Source of the DNA: Asterella californica
Lineage: Eukaryota > Streptophyta > Marchantiopsida > Marchantiales > Aytoniaceae
Length of the DNA stretch: 64,000 bases
Direction of reading: 5' to 3'
Assembly (NCBI GenBank): GCA_036924285.1
Contig: JAYKYS010000007.1
Location: 14,694,001 to 14,758,000 of the forward strand
Below the pieces are notes generated by a model that saw nothing but the letters and a program-made list of their open reading frames with translations, searched no databases and had not been told where the DNA came from. Both the position numbers and the translations under genes were made by a program. Positions 1 to 11,838 of the stretch are shown here, one piece after another; position 1 is the stretch's first letter, and each line of letters opens with the position of its first letter.

Positions 1-1320
1 AGATGCATATTGTCGAGGGAATGAGGGGCGTGAAGGGGAAGTCCGAGGCGATAGCTGGAGGTGCACGTTATGTGAAGGAGACGCAGAAAGGGGAGACTGT
101 GCAATCGGAGAAGAGGAGGGAACGAACTCGGTGGGTACAGAAGGTGAAGGCGACCGACTAGCGCGGAATGAAGGTGAAGCTGTCAATGGTTGAGGTAGCT
201 GCATCTTCGCCTGTCCACCACTCCAGCTATGGCGACGATGAAACGAGAGACCCGAAGGGGAGCTCGGTACTGAAGATGGAAGAGAAACAACGTGTACCCC
301 TCTTCTTCCAGAAATTCCTCCACTTGGCACTGACCCAACACTGTGGAACTTCCTTATAGGATTAGTATGCGGACTACCCACATAATCCGTAATAATCCGT
401 GGTTCCATTGGAGGTGTGATCTCCAGTGCCGTCACAGCCGTTGTATGCCTATAGTTGACCGTTATGCACATTCGTCCCCACATGGTTTCGATCGGGGTGA
501 GACTGAGGGAATTATTCATCATAGCTGCCTGATCACTCTCAGAGAGCGGTGGTGGAGAGGAGGACACCCTGTAAGAGAGCCCGAAGCTTCGGCTATGGTG
601 GGACGAATTCACCAGACGAAACAGGCGGTGAGCAGGCAGTGTTCTCATGGTACAGTAAAGAGACCTTAGCATTATAACCGTTCGTTTGTACACCACTGGA
701 CTTTCCACCACATGACTAGAAGGATATGGTAGAGGTGGTCCTCCCATGCCCCTTGAAACTCCCGCTCCTCCAGATCCTTCTCCAAAACCACTAGTACCAG
801 CTTTCCCACCACCAACCCCACTTCCACCACTCACAAATTTTCTCCTCCCAGTATAATGCACGACCCATCTTTCCAAAATTGTCCTGCACAACCCACCTGG
901 CGAAGAACAACCATCTACTTCTCCGCTCCAAAACTCTCCACTGAGGTTTTCTCTACCAGGTGAGCTCCCCTTGAAATACCGTGCCCCTCCTCCACCAGAG
1001 GATGGGGAGGGCAGCTCTCCTGAGGGCTGCTGTAACAACACGTCTACCGTCATAGGCTCCAGGCATCCCCTTCTCCATGGCTCCACATATTCGACCACCG
1101 CTGCACAGTTTTCCATTTCTAAGTTGAACCATTTATTGGTTGACTTGGACCTGGGTGAAGTGGATGCTGCCGAATGGTGAGATTCATCAAGATAATTCTG
1201 CGAGGATACAGAGGGGATCCGAGAGTCAAGAATGATGTGCAGACTTTTCGCATAAAACTCCGCTACAATCTGTTCGACTTTCGCCCGTTCGGCTGACTGA
1301 CTCGAGCTTTGGGCCGCCAT
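1..1320 (-). CDS. ATG13: ATG13-like autophagy initiation protein, N-terminal part (runs off left edge)
   Basis: ATG13 is the regulatory subunit of the ATG1 kinase complex that starts autophagosome formation; its N-terminal HORMA domain recruits partners and its disordered tail is phosphorylated by TOR. The minus strand is open from ATG at 1320-1318 to the window edge, about 440 codons without a stop. Visible family blocks in order: NKWFNL (~62-67), ILERWVVHY (~148-156), VYKRTVIMLRSLY (~210-222) followed by LPAHRLFR, GRMCITVNYR (~281-290), and RIITDYVGSP (~307-316). After these comes a Ser/Pro-rich tail with a HSWSGG block, as in plant ATG13. The Arabidopsis proteins are about 600 aa, so the C-terminal third is missing off the edge. 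A Gly/Ser-rich insert at ~105-200 separates the HORMA blocks and is longer than I recall from flowering plants. The start was chosen as the first ATG of the open frame and gives a normal N-terminus. Blocks and their order are seen; function is family knowledge. Confidence 0.92.
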   Translation of the reverse strand, partial: MAAQSSSQSAERAKVEQIVAEFYAKSLHIILDSRIPSVSSQNYLDESHHSAASTSPRSKSTNKWFNLEMENCAAVVEYVEPWRRGCLEPMTVDVLLQQPSGELPSPSSGGGGARYFKGSSPGRENLSGEFWSGEVDGCSSPGGLCRTILERWVVHYTGRRKFVSGGSGVGGGKAGTSGFGEGSGGAGVSRGMGGPPLPYPSSHVVESPVVYKRTVIMLRSLYCTMRTLPAHRLFRLVNSSHHSRSFGLSYRVSSSPPPLSESDQAAMMNNSLSLTPIETMWGRMCITVNYRHTTAVTALEITPPMEPRIITDYVGSPHTNPIRKFHSVGSVPSGGISGRRGVHVVSLPSSVPSSPSGLSFHRRHSWSGGQAKMQLPQPLTASPSFRASRSPSPSVPTEFVPSSSPIAQSPLSASPSHNVHLQLSPRTSPSRPSFPRQYAS

Positions 1321-3218
1321 GGCTACTACCTCACAACGTCACAAGACCCTGGCCAGAAGTCCAGAAATTCAAATCGTCTTCTTTCGAATCAATCAACCGC
1401 CTCCTGTCAGCCGTTCGATCTCTGTCAACCACTAATACCTCTTTGAGCAGCCGAACCTCCACTTCACTTGGACATCCTCCCTCCTTGTTTTGCCGTGAGG
1501 TTGCATAATAAACCTGTTCACGCGAGCAGCACCACCTGCCAGCTGCTTTCGTCGACAGGACCTTGTGCAGACCTGGACTCCTTGATTGAGTTGCAAGCCG
1601 ATAAGGGGTAGCGATAAATCCCTTGTTGTTCTAACCCAAGCTTGCCTAAGGAAAAATGGAGCCTTGAGGCTTGCGGGGAGCGTTGGGCAAAATACAAACA
1701 GATCTCAGCTTCCCAAAAGCCATCATAATAGCGTCCCCATGGCCATTCCTGCAACATACCCGAAAACTGCCCATGCGGGTTGTGGCCCCTGCCTTGGCAA
1801 CTCGCCCTCATTCTTACAATATCCGGAACACAATTTCATGGTTCACTTCATGAGAGGCCCCATCGCTTCTTCTGCCACACAACAAGACAGCCTTTTGTTC
1901 TCCTCCCTTTTCTTCTACGCCTTCCCCTTCACGTTTCGACCTCGCTAAGAGTCAGGTATCTACCCAAACATTAAGCCTCGTTCGCCGGAACTGCGAAAGT
2001 ATCTTAATAAGAGCACCGTTATACATCCCATCTCGACAATGCCTTCTCCTAGGGTCCGCTGCAGCCCCCGCGGTGGTGCGACGTTGCGCTACAAACAACC
2101 ATCCTGTGTAACTACTCCTCCTCCTTTACACCTAAACTACAGCTGCCTCCCTACATTCGTCGAATATGGCGTATCGAGCATCTTTCGACTCTCGCGAGAT
2201 ACTTTTATCGACAACGATCCTCTTCCTTCCGTTCAGGGTAAACTGGGAAATTCGACCTTGTCTGCAATCTTGGATTGGCACTGTCGTCCCAGTTATCGTC
2301 TCAATCAACCCCGTCCATCAATTTCCCCTCAGACTAGACAAAGTTTGCACCACTGTGCTGACCTCGTTGCCTAGCTCTCGACCTTCCCTTCCTCTTTCCC
2401 AAAAATGAGGAATCATTCATGCGACTGCAACCGTCCCGGACTGACAAGTCCACAACTGAGGAAAGAGGAAACGCGGCTTCCTCTTGCAGAAGCACCGCTA
2501 CATTCTAGGCAAACTACTCCAATTCGGAGATGAACTTCAGGGAGACCGTCCGGAGGTAAGAAACAGGATGATAATGAGGAAACACGGGGATGCCCGATGC
2601 CAGGCCGGCAAGAAGATATAAGGCGGGCGATTAAATGTACAGAAATAGAAGCAAGGAACAGTTCCAAGCCAAAACTTCAATGCCAGAGCAAACACCGAGA
2701 AAGAAGGACACACGGTACTGCAATTGATTGACACAACTGGGCACGAGATTCAGAAAGGTGTGCTTCAACTGAGCGAAAAAATAGACTTGGCAGGCAACAA
2801 GTACGTTGCTCAAACCTCAAATCTCATATAAACAGGGCCGGATGATCGATGAAGGGAAGAGAAACGAGCCCGTGCCTCGGCGGACATTCTTCCTCTCGCG
2901 TCAAAAAACAGAACCACGAGGCCCAGTCCAGGACACAACCAGCCTAGCAACTCAACCCGCCTTCCAATCCTGAATCCAATTAAGGTCGAGTTGATTATAT
3001 CCCAAATCCTGCTTCCCGCTGAACGAGAAAACGTGATACCAAGAATGAACAGAAGAGAAGAGGGAACGGAAGAAGAACAGAGACGAGAATGGACACAAGA
3101 AACAGAACCTGTAATTGGGTGTTGTCTAAAAAAGGACAATCTCGATGTAAATGAAACAGCACAGTAACTACGGTAGTCTCCTTCAAGCTACGGAATCCAC
3201 AACACCCCACACAGACAC

Positions 3219-3250
<32 letters not shown>

Positions 3251-4300
3251 CAAAAACAGAACAGAACAAGCTGCCGTGCACCCACACTAAAGGACCACCA
3301 CCCTCATCTCTCTTCTCCCCTCTCCTCTCCACTCCTCCCTTCCCTGCTGGCCCCACAGTTCTGTATGCGACTGATTATGAGAATCAACAAAACAGACCCG
3401 GCCCAACGCAACGCAAAGTCCCTCCCTCCCCCTTCCCTTGTCCTCCGCTTCACTTCAGCACACCTCCAGACAATTACCACTACAGTACTCTTTCATCCTG
3501 TACCTCCCTGCTTTCCCCTGCATCAGATACCCTTTCCTCCCCCTCTCCTTTTTATTTCCTTCCCTCATTCCTTCCTTTCTTCTTTCCTTCCCATTCACAC
3601 AACCACAAAAGAAGCACCGCCGCCGCCGCCTTCCTCCACAGCCCCGGCACCACCACCACCTCCTTCCGTGGGAAAGCCAAAACCTCCACCTCCTCTACAC
3701 TCACCGTCTCTCTCTGTCTCGCTCTCTCTCAGTCTGCTGCTTCGCCGAGAAAGACTGCTGCTTTATACAGTACTCCATGCCTTCATTAGCCTCGCCTTGG
3801 GTTTAGGGCCTCGGACTCGTCAGTTGTCCAGAACGGAATAGTGGAAGTCTACAGAAGGTGAAATTTATGTGTCTATTGTTGTGTTTTCTCGGTGCGTGAG
3901 ATGAAGTCGGTCTTATTACCAAGTCTGCATTATTATCATCATCAACCGTTCGAACCCACGGAAGCGAATATAACAATATGCATCCGAATCCGAACCGCTC
4001 TGGTATCTTCCGACCTCCGGCACGGCATGACATTTGTTGTCATATAGTAGTCTAGTAGTAGAGCAGGAGCGTCTGGGAATCAAACTCGTTCGAATCTACA
4101 CCTCACTCTCTCACTCCTTTCTTGGCTGTGTTCATCTTCTGTTCTTTCTCGGGCACTTTCTTTCTTTTCCTGTCCTCTCATTACAACAAACTCCCCCATT
4201 TGTTCGGGGTGAGCACTTGTTAAGTACTCCGTTTCCTCGTAGGATTCTCGCCTTCCCTTTCGCAAAATCCTGTCCTTAATACGAGCCTGTCTCCTCTATA
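1321..4300. promoter_or_regulatory. 5' leader and upstream region of the ATG13 gene
   Basis: There is no convincing coding exon here. The stretch is rich in pyrimidine or purine runs. A GA microsatellite at about 3225-3249 reads CT on the sense (minus) strand, as in many plant 5' leaders. The region 3300-3750 is C/T/A-rich low complexity and creates several spurious overlapping ORFs. A 5'-UTR intron is possible but I cannot place it. Confidence 0.45.
3221..3250. repeat. GA/CT microsatellite
   Basis: An uninterrupted AG dinucleotide run with one early AAA interruption. It lies upstream of ATG13 and reads as CT repeats on the gene's sense strand. Confidence 0.9.
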
Positions 4301-5239
4301 TTTTGCTTATTATCTACATATTTTATTAGTCACCAGGAGCTGAAGGTCCCTCCCATCCATCGACGAGTAGGAACTTTCGTCCCAGAGGGGGATGTCCTCG
4401 GATCACGATTATCCTACGAGGGTCCAGACTTCAGGGGGACGGGGACGGGGAGTGGAAGTGGAAGTGGATCTCGGACAAGCATGTTGGTCATGTTGGTCTT
4501 CCCTTCCATCATACGCATCATACATGTACATATTTGATTTGAGTACCGTCTGAATAGGGAGGGCATGGAGAGATTCTCCCTTGCTGGGGGTACGTGCTCC
4601 AGTTAGTTACTTCACGTTGCACTCTTTCCTCGAGGAACTGTTCAATTTCTTCTTTACTCGGTCGAGAGAATGTGAGAGGAAACGGATTGTCAACTCAAGG
4701 AGGAGAGCGAGGAGCGTGCAAGCGAAGCTCTACCATTCTTTATTATGATCTTCTTCCTACTTTGCCATTGATATTCCCCGGAACATCCTGACAAGAATTG
4801 TACGAGAACTTTATCTAATCAACTGCTCATCAATAAGGATCTAGTGTTCGGAATGTTTTCCGCTGAAGATAGTATCAACGCATAAACATAAAATCACCCC
4901 TACTCACGCAAGTGTCATAGGCTGTTTCCGCACCACCCCCTCAGGCACGTCAGTCGTTTACCACGTCAGCCTGGTTATAACCGGTGTACCCGCATTAGCT
5001 TAGGGCCTTTCACCATTTTCTTTCCAGTAATCTTTTAAAATATATTTATGACATTCCATTCTTTCCACGTGAGGTTTCGCTTCGAGTTAAAATAAAATAA
5101 ATGTGTGTCAGATCTTGACAGAGAGTACGGCTCCACTTTAGAGGGCATTCTTCACATACAAACCGTAAGACAAGTGGGGAAAACTTCACCACGGGATACA
5201 AGGAGAGGAGAGAAAAACCCTTGGACACTAACTATATCT

Positions 5240-5700
5240 AGCAATCTGCACTATATCTTCAAATAAAGAAGCTTGAGTTTTTATGAGTTGAGTCAAATAT
5301 GTATCACTTTTCCTCACTACATCTTCAAATAAGCACGACCAAGTTTCTATGAGCTGAGTCATAGATGTATCACTTTTCTTCACATAGTAGAAAATGTCTC
5401 CATCTTTCCTCACTACATCTTCAAATAAGGAAAACATAGTGTTTTTGAGTTGAGTCACATATGTATCACTTTCCTCACTACATCTTCAAATAAGGAAGAT
5501 CAAGTTTTTATGAGATGAGTCACAAATAAGAAAGACCGAAGTTCTATGAGTTGAGTCATAGATGTATCACCTTTCCTAACGTAGGAGAAAGTGCCTTCAT
5601 CTTTCCTCATTACATTTTCAAATAAGTAAGACAGAGTTTCTCTGAGTTGAATCACAGATGTATCACTTCTCCTCGCATAAAATAAAATACCTCGACTCTC
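5240..5700. repeat. Degenerate tandem repeat with ~65- and ~96-bp units
   Basis: At least five diverged copies begin with a block like CACTACATCTTCAAATAAG (+ strand) and continue with GAGTTGAGTCA and GATGTATCAC. Short units are about 65 bp; longer ones carry an extra ~30 bp reading like AGTAGAAAATGTCTCCATC. The minus strand stays open across most copies, giving repeating peptides such as SDTSMTQLIE and LFEDVVRKD. I do not recognise a protein family, and the open frame may follow simply from the repeat. Confidence 0.75.
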
Positions 5701-8700
5701 CTCTGTAAAGGCTCTATTAACACCATCTACAATACTATATTGATCCGCTACAATGCAGTATGACCCTGGAGACAAGTGTAAGCACAACGATTACACTATG
5801 TGTTCCTTCTGATTCTCGTTGTTACTTGTGTGAAGACGGGAAAATGGAAGGTTGTCAATGCACATACCAGTTTGAAAAGAGCCTCTTCGGATCCTTGAAA
5901 ACAAAAGGTTTTTGCTTGGCAACCCTTCTCAGGGATTGCAAAATCATGAGACAATCTGTGTTGAATTTCTTGCCATAAACGTTCGATGGTAGCCAACGGG
6001 AAGAGAGAATAATTATTCTCCTTCTGCAGCTTAGTGATATTTCCCGACTGTTTATGTGAGCTCTATATGTGTCATGCAAAAAGCTTTTGTAGTAGATTGA
6101 GAATATATCTCGGCATACTTTCCACGTTTATCAGGAGAATCGTAAGGCAGGGATGCCATCACGTGGATACGCATGTGATTTAACTCGTTTACATAACAAG
6201 TTTGACGTGGTAAATTCGAATTGACTCCAAGTTTGAAGCTTTAGCACTTTGATCAAAGCTCTTGGCATCGAAGCAAACAAACTTGAAGATGTAAGCTCTC
6301 AACTGGACCGAATGTTGTGATCTTGAGATCTTTGAAAATCTTGTGACTTATTGCTAAGCAGACAACTTCTTGAAGAGGAGATAATCCCGTGATTTCCTTG
6401 CAGAGAAAGAAATTGATATATGGGTGAGAGACACTCGTATTTTCTCCTCCTGTATTTTGAAGCAGTGAAAATTGTAGGCACAGGAAAGTTGAGGTGCACT
6501 ATTCCATATTCCATGTGTAATAGTGCGTGTCAAAGTTGGAATCTTTTGAAATTATTCGAAGCTAAGTTTTTTGCAAGTGTCTTCTGAAGCACCCACAGTG
6601 GTTATCTTACAAATTGTAAGACAAATTGTAAGACAAATTCACCGTTCAAAATTACTTGTATCTCTTTGTTGTATAATATATTCTATGAAAGCTACAACCA
6701 GACCGAGTTCTATCCAAAACTGGTTGTTAAGATTTAAGCCAACAGCAGCCGCAAAAGAGCTACGATTCTTTTCTCTTCTTACGTTAAGGAATCAAATTCT
6801 CCAGCTTTGACACGCACTATTGTACTTCTGTTCGATGTATATGTTCACACTACTTATGATTGTTTTATCAATTTCTGGAGTCAGCAACCCAATTCGTGAA
6901 CTTTCTTTTAGCTTTTGTGGTTCTACAAAATGCTTTTACAAAACGAATAGACTTGAATTCGTATTAGTCACATTTTCAAAGGACTAAGATGGAGCTTGAT
7001 AGCCAACCATTCTTCTCCCAACTAAAGTGTTGAACTTTATATGATTGCAAACCAAAGCAACAATAAGCAAAACTTTAGTAATAATGATCTACTCTTTGAA
7101 TCTATTCCTTCATAAGGTGATAACCGTCGTAGTTAGGACTCATGGTAGGTCGTTACTTTGCTTCAAGCAAAGTGTGAAGAATGTGATGAATTCGAAACTA
7201 AATCTAGGTGAAAATCATCCAAGTGTGCGAATCAGCATATTAGAAATATATTATTTTCATAAATAAATTTAAACAAGATTATTTTGAATGAATATCAATT
7301 TTTTAATAAATATAAAGTATATATCAAGTAGTGTTCTAATACACATCAAGTTCTGAATGATATCCACACGTGACATGCTAAAACTAGATGCAATGCACAA
7401 CTATATATGTCTTAAATAGTTTATTAATCATTACTCGCAATTTATTGTAATAATATACTGATAACTTTGAATATATATTTTAGAATTTGAATTTTCAATA
7501 CCTTTACCGAAATTAATAAAATAAAATATTTTTCTCTCACCTATACTTAACAAAAGAAATTGAATTGCATCTTGGAGGCAAAAGATTTTACAGATTTTGT
7601 GCATAAAACGAATTGAGCATCTCCGGAAGTAACTGTAAAAGTTTTCAGGATTGGATGTAATTATGGGTCTCTTGGAGAAAGTCTCCTCGCTTCATGACCG
7701 TTTGATATTTTTCAATCGTCCGTTTCTGCACCTTCTGTTATTTGGTAAGTTTAATCACTCTTAATCTTTTATCATAAAAATAGGTTCATCATCTTATTGT
7801 TAGTCAATACAACAATACCATAATATTTTGATCAAAACATAATATAATATTAGAAGAATTAATTAGAAAAATAAATAAAGAAAATAAATAGAAGAAATAC
7901 TTAATATCGCATATAAATTATCTACTGTGTTTAAATTTTTAAGGATGCTAAACTCTTCCAAATTAAAAAGTAACTTGAATAATGAGAAATCCTAAGGGAT
8001 TCCTTTTCTTTTGAAACTAAGTTAGAGCAAAATAAAGCAAAATAGACTTTTCTAAGTGAAATATGTATTAAGGAATCAACCAACAATAAAAAGAAAGGAA
8101 TATTTAAAGTATTAGATTATCAAGAAACTTGTTTCATGTATGTAGTTATGAAAAGAATTCCTTGATTAAGAATTTTCTAAATCTTATATGCTATAGTCTC
8201 ACCAACTTTCACATATATTAGTGCATGTCAAAGTTAAAACAAAAGATTTTCTATCGTCCATAAGAGAAGTTTTTCTAATAATAGCTTTGTAGAGAGTCGT
8301 GTATCGCTTAAGGTGGTGACTTTGAATCTCTGTAAGTATTTTATTTTTTAAGTTTTTATTTTTTCTAAAATTATAATAAAATATCAAGTTAGTTATGGGT
8401 GAAACGCACATCTGATTTGAACAAAAGATAAATAAGAAACGCCCGTGGCCTCTTGACCGTAACCGTAACACTCGTCCGCGAACGAAGAATATTTTTCAAA
8501 GATTTTAGCTTTTACACTCAGTATTAGTCTTTACTAAATAAAACACCCATGTGTCATTATGACATGTGAAGTTTCCATACGTACTATTCCAATGTAGACA
8601 GACATTGCTCCAAATGCTAACATCCGTTTTACATGGGTCACATCAGTTGGAACGAGTCAAATGGAAGTCGAGTCAAAATACATAGTTAGAAGTTAAGAAA

Positions 8701-8848
8701 ACAAGACAAACTTCATTTCGAAAATCTCAAGATGAACTCGACAAGATTTTGTAAATGATCTCAATAGGATCTAATGTGTACACTTAGAAGGCATGCATTA
8801 TTATTCACCCTCTTCCAAGTTGGAAGAGGGGAAAATGTGCATGCAGAT

Positions 8849-8896
8849 TAATTTACTATCTAATTTTTTCGTTAGGAAAGGTTAGGTAGTAAATTA
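8849..8896. repeat. Hairpin-forming dispersed repeat, copy 1
   Basis: Arms TTAATTTACTATCTAA and TTAGGTAGTAAATTAA pair with one mismatch. The copy lies downstream of a GTACACTTAGAAGG block that recurs near other copies of this family. Confidence 0.55.
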
Positions 8897-9063
8897 AATC
8901 TTTTGTTATTTCTTGATTCTTTATTTTTAAGTCTCCTGCACTTATATCTTTGGGAGTGCGCTTGTCTTTTCTTGCGTTATGGTTTATAAAACGATCTTTT
9001 TGCATCTCCAGGTTCATCTAACATTTAATTTTTAGAAATATATTAATATTATTTTTTAACTTA

Positions 9064-9083
9064 TAATATATATATATATATAT
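9064..9083. repeat. TA microsatellite
   Basis: An alternating TA run in AT-rich spacer. Confidence 0.85.
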
Positions 9084-9197
9084 CATTTATATATTTTCTG
9101 ATAACAAAAAACGGACAACAATTCCTCATTGTTCATGTTGCATGCATATATTCATCTCATGTAAACTTAGAAAGTCGGAAGGTTTTTGATAAATTTA

Positions 9198-9240
9198 TTT
9201 CTTAACCCTTCCGGCAAGAAGGGTTAGGGAATAAATTAAT
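9198..9240. repeat. Hairpin-forming dispersed repeat, copy 2
   Basis: The arms read TTAACCCTTCC and GAAGGGTTAGG and are flanked by pairing AATTTATT and AATAAATT. The copy is preceded by GTAAACTTAGAAAGT and followed by a GGGTTATGTTTGGCTC block also seen after the copy near 21.06 kb. Confidence 0.55.
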
Positions 9241-11807
9241 GTTTGGATGAATGTATGAATTCTCCATAATTCTTTTATATTGAGTCCGCGCTTCACTTAC
9301 GGGTTATGTTTGGCTCTGCCTTGTAAATGTGATCATGTAATAATTAGAGATAAAATTATTTTGTTATAAACTAATATATAATTTCAATATAACAATTAGG
9401 TATTCTCCGATAACAAAAAACGTTTAACTATCAGATGTACAAGGCGGTGGGAAGAGTATGATCTCTTACATAAATAAGAGCATATATATAGGATTCTAAT
9501 CAGCAACAACGTTTGGATATCTAAGTTTGCATAGAAGGTAAGTAATCACATAAGAAAAAGCAGGCATTAAAAACATATGAAAGGAAATGCCAAAATGCAA
9601 AACGGGAAAAGGATGAAAGTCGGCATGAGACCAATTCCACGCCATGCCGAAGCTTCAAACCTTATGCCGGATTTCCGGCCGTCGTTTGCCGTCGTTCGCC
9701 TGCTCACTCGGAAAAGAAAAGACGTGAAAGAAACACATACCTGTTGTAACGTTCCGAATTCAAATTTGAGTTCTCTCTAATGTACTTCATCCATCCATGA
9801 AGAACATGACATTGAGACAAGACCATGGAGGTTTGTGATGTGGTTTCTCTTAGTATGTTCTTTCTAGAAAAGATATATGGCACGGTATGCATGTTTTACT
9901 AAGATCCATCTAATCTGCCTATGAAGTATTGCAAATAAACTACAAGGAGTTTGGTTTTCTTTCTGTGTAACAAAGGTAACATATATATCAGAATTTTATA
10001 CTAAATTGATATATAATATTGAACGTTAAACAAACCAGAAGTTTGTAGCAGATCCTCCCATAACCTCCTAGAGGTACAAGTTCCACAGTCCGAAACTGAA
10101 CAAACATTATGTTTGGTGGGTAATGAATTAAGATCATGCTGCATTCTCCAGCTGAAGATGGAGAAGGTGAATATGCATGCTTCAAATCCAGAGATACAAC
10201 GTAATAGAATATTATTACCATTACTGAAGTAGCTAGAGTTTTTTCTTACCCAGCACTCATATACAAAAGACTTGTTTTAACGTTATTGCAGTGAATTCTT
10301 TTGCTTAACCAGCACCCAACAGATTAATATTATGTGAAAAAGATTAGAACCACTGAGACAACCAAGATATAACACAAATCCCTGGGTGGACGTATAGTGA
10401 CATTCCACGTGTAGAGAGAGTTAGAATTTTGTCATCTTTCGCTCCCTTTTTCTCTCTCTCTCTCTATCAAGTTGGTAAGATCATGAATGTTCATGTTAAC
10501 AGACATTTACACATTGTTTAGTTTGCAAGTCCAGTGCTGCTCCCTAGGGAGACCCAAGGAAGAGAATTAACAATGATAATGAGTTGAGACCTTTCATCAA
10601 AAGGACTCTTCTTGATGTAATCTGAGTTTTGCTGTTCTCACTAATATGAGGTGTTAGGATAATACTTTATATAGAGTAGGATTTACAAGACTTTATCACT
10701 CTTTGGCTTGTTTACTCACTCTCTTGGGACGAATTTGTTTTAGTTATAACAATCGGCAATGCATGTTCTTAAAGAGTATTTTTTGCCTCAATGCAAATGG
10801 AATTGTCTCAAGGCTGGTCATGATAGTATCATCAGATCTCATGGATGCATTTTTGCATCTCAAAGATTGTATTGTCAAACCACAAGTAATTTTATCTATA
10901 TTTGTTAGTTTTCATTAATTAGGCATGACTATGTTATATGTTACTCTAGTTAGAAGATCCAAATTAAAGTGATTGAAACAAGTCATAACTAGCTAAGATA
11001 GTTATATTAATATTACTAGTAATATTAGTATATATTATATATATCATATTATAACTAAATTGAAGGAACTATTGGAGATTTCAATATTGCATTACGTTAC
11101 AAGTGTGGAAGTCCACATATGATTTTCAAAAGAAGTGTTATTTTTTTTACCATTTTTGAATCTAATGTATAAACAAAAGTTATGCACAAATATCTAAAGA
11201 TGTTTTAAAAGAAAACGTTAATTTGTACGTTAGCATCTTCTAATTGGACTGAGTGGAAAGGTCAAAACATTAGAAAGCTAAAGTAGGCAGAATATTTTTG
11301 CTTTAGTACAGTAGAAAATTTCACGTGTGCTATTCTTAACTCTTTAGTATACATTAAAGGTTTGTATTATCTTGGATGTTTACTTACCATGAGCGAATAT
11401 TACCACGATAAGAAGTTATAGAAAAAGCAAACATAGAGAAGATGAAAAACACTTTCAGTTTTCTTGTCATACAAGCAAAGTGATTGTTTGAGACCTTGTG
11501 AGTCCCTTGAATATCAAATGATAATATACTGCGAGTGAGAAATATGATTGGTTTACAACAACGATATGGGAGAAACGATGTGATCATGTTAGAGAGTTGA
11601 GTGAAGGAGCATAAGAATTCTAATTCTTTGTAATTAGGTGAATTGAGATACGTTTGGGTGAGAGACAAGCCTACTTACAACACAATAAAGCTTAGCGCTA
11701 AAAAAAAATCGATTATCTCATAAAGATCTCTATCAAGATTCATAAGCAAGTCATTAATTTTTTTTTTCTTGAAGGATCATGAATAGAATGCTTCGCTGCC
11801 TGAAGCT

Positions 11808-11838
11808 CTATTCTTGTACTTGAAAAGTACAAGAATAG
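11808..11838. repeat. Short perfect foldback
   Basis: Arms CTATTCTTGTACTT and AAGTACAAGAATAG are perfectly complementary around a 3-nt loop. No gene context is visible. Confidence 0.7.

Noticed and set aside
343..669. Plus-strand 108-aa ORF
   Set aside because: Shadow of the ATG13 coding frame on the opposite strand.
3151..3789. 212-aa plus-strand ORF
   Set aside because: Pro/Ser/Thr low complexity over C/T-rich leader sequence with two other overlapping frames also open.
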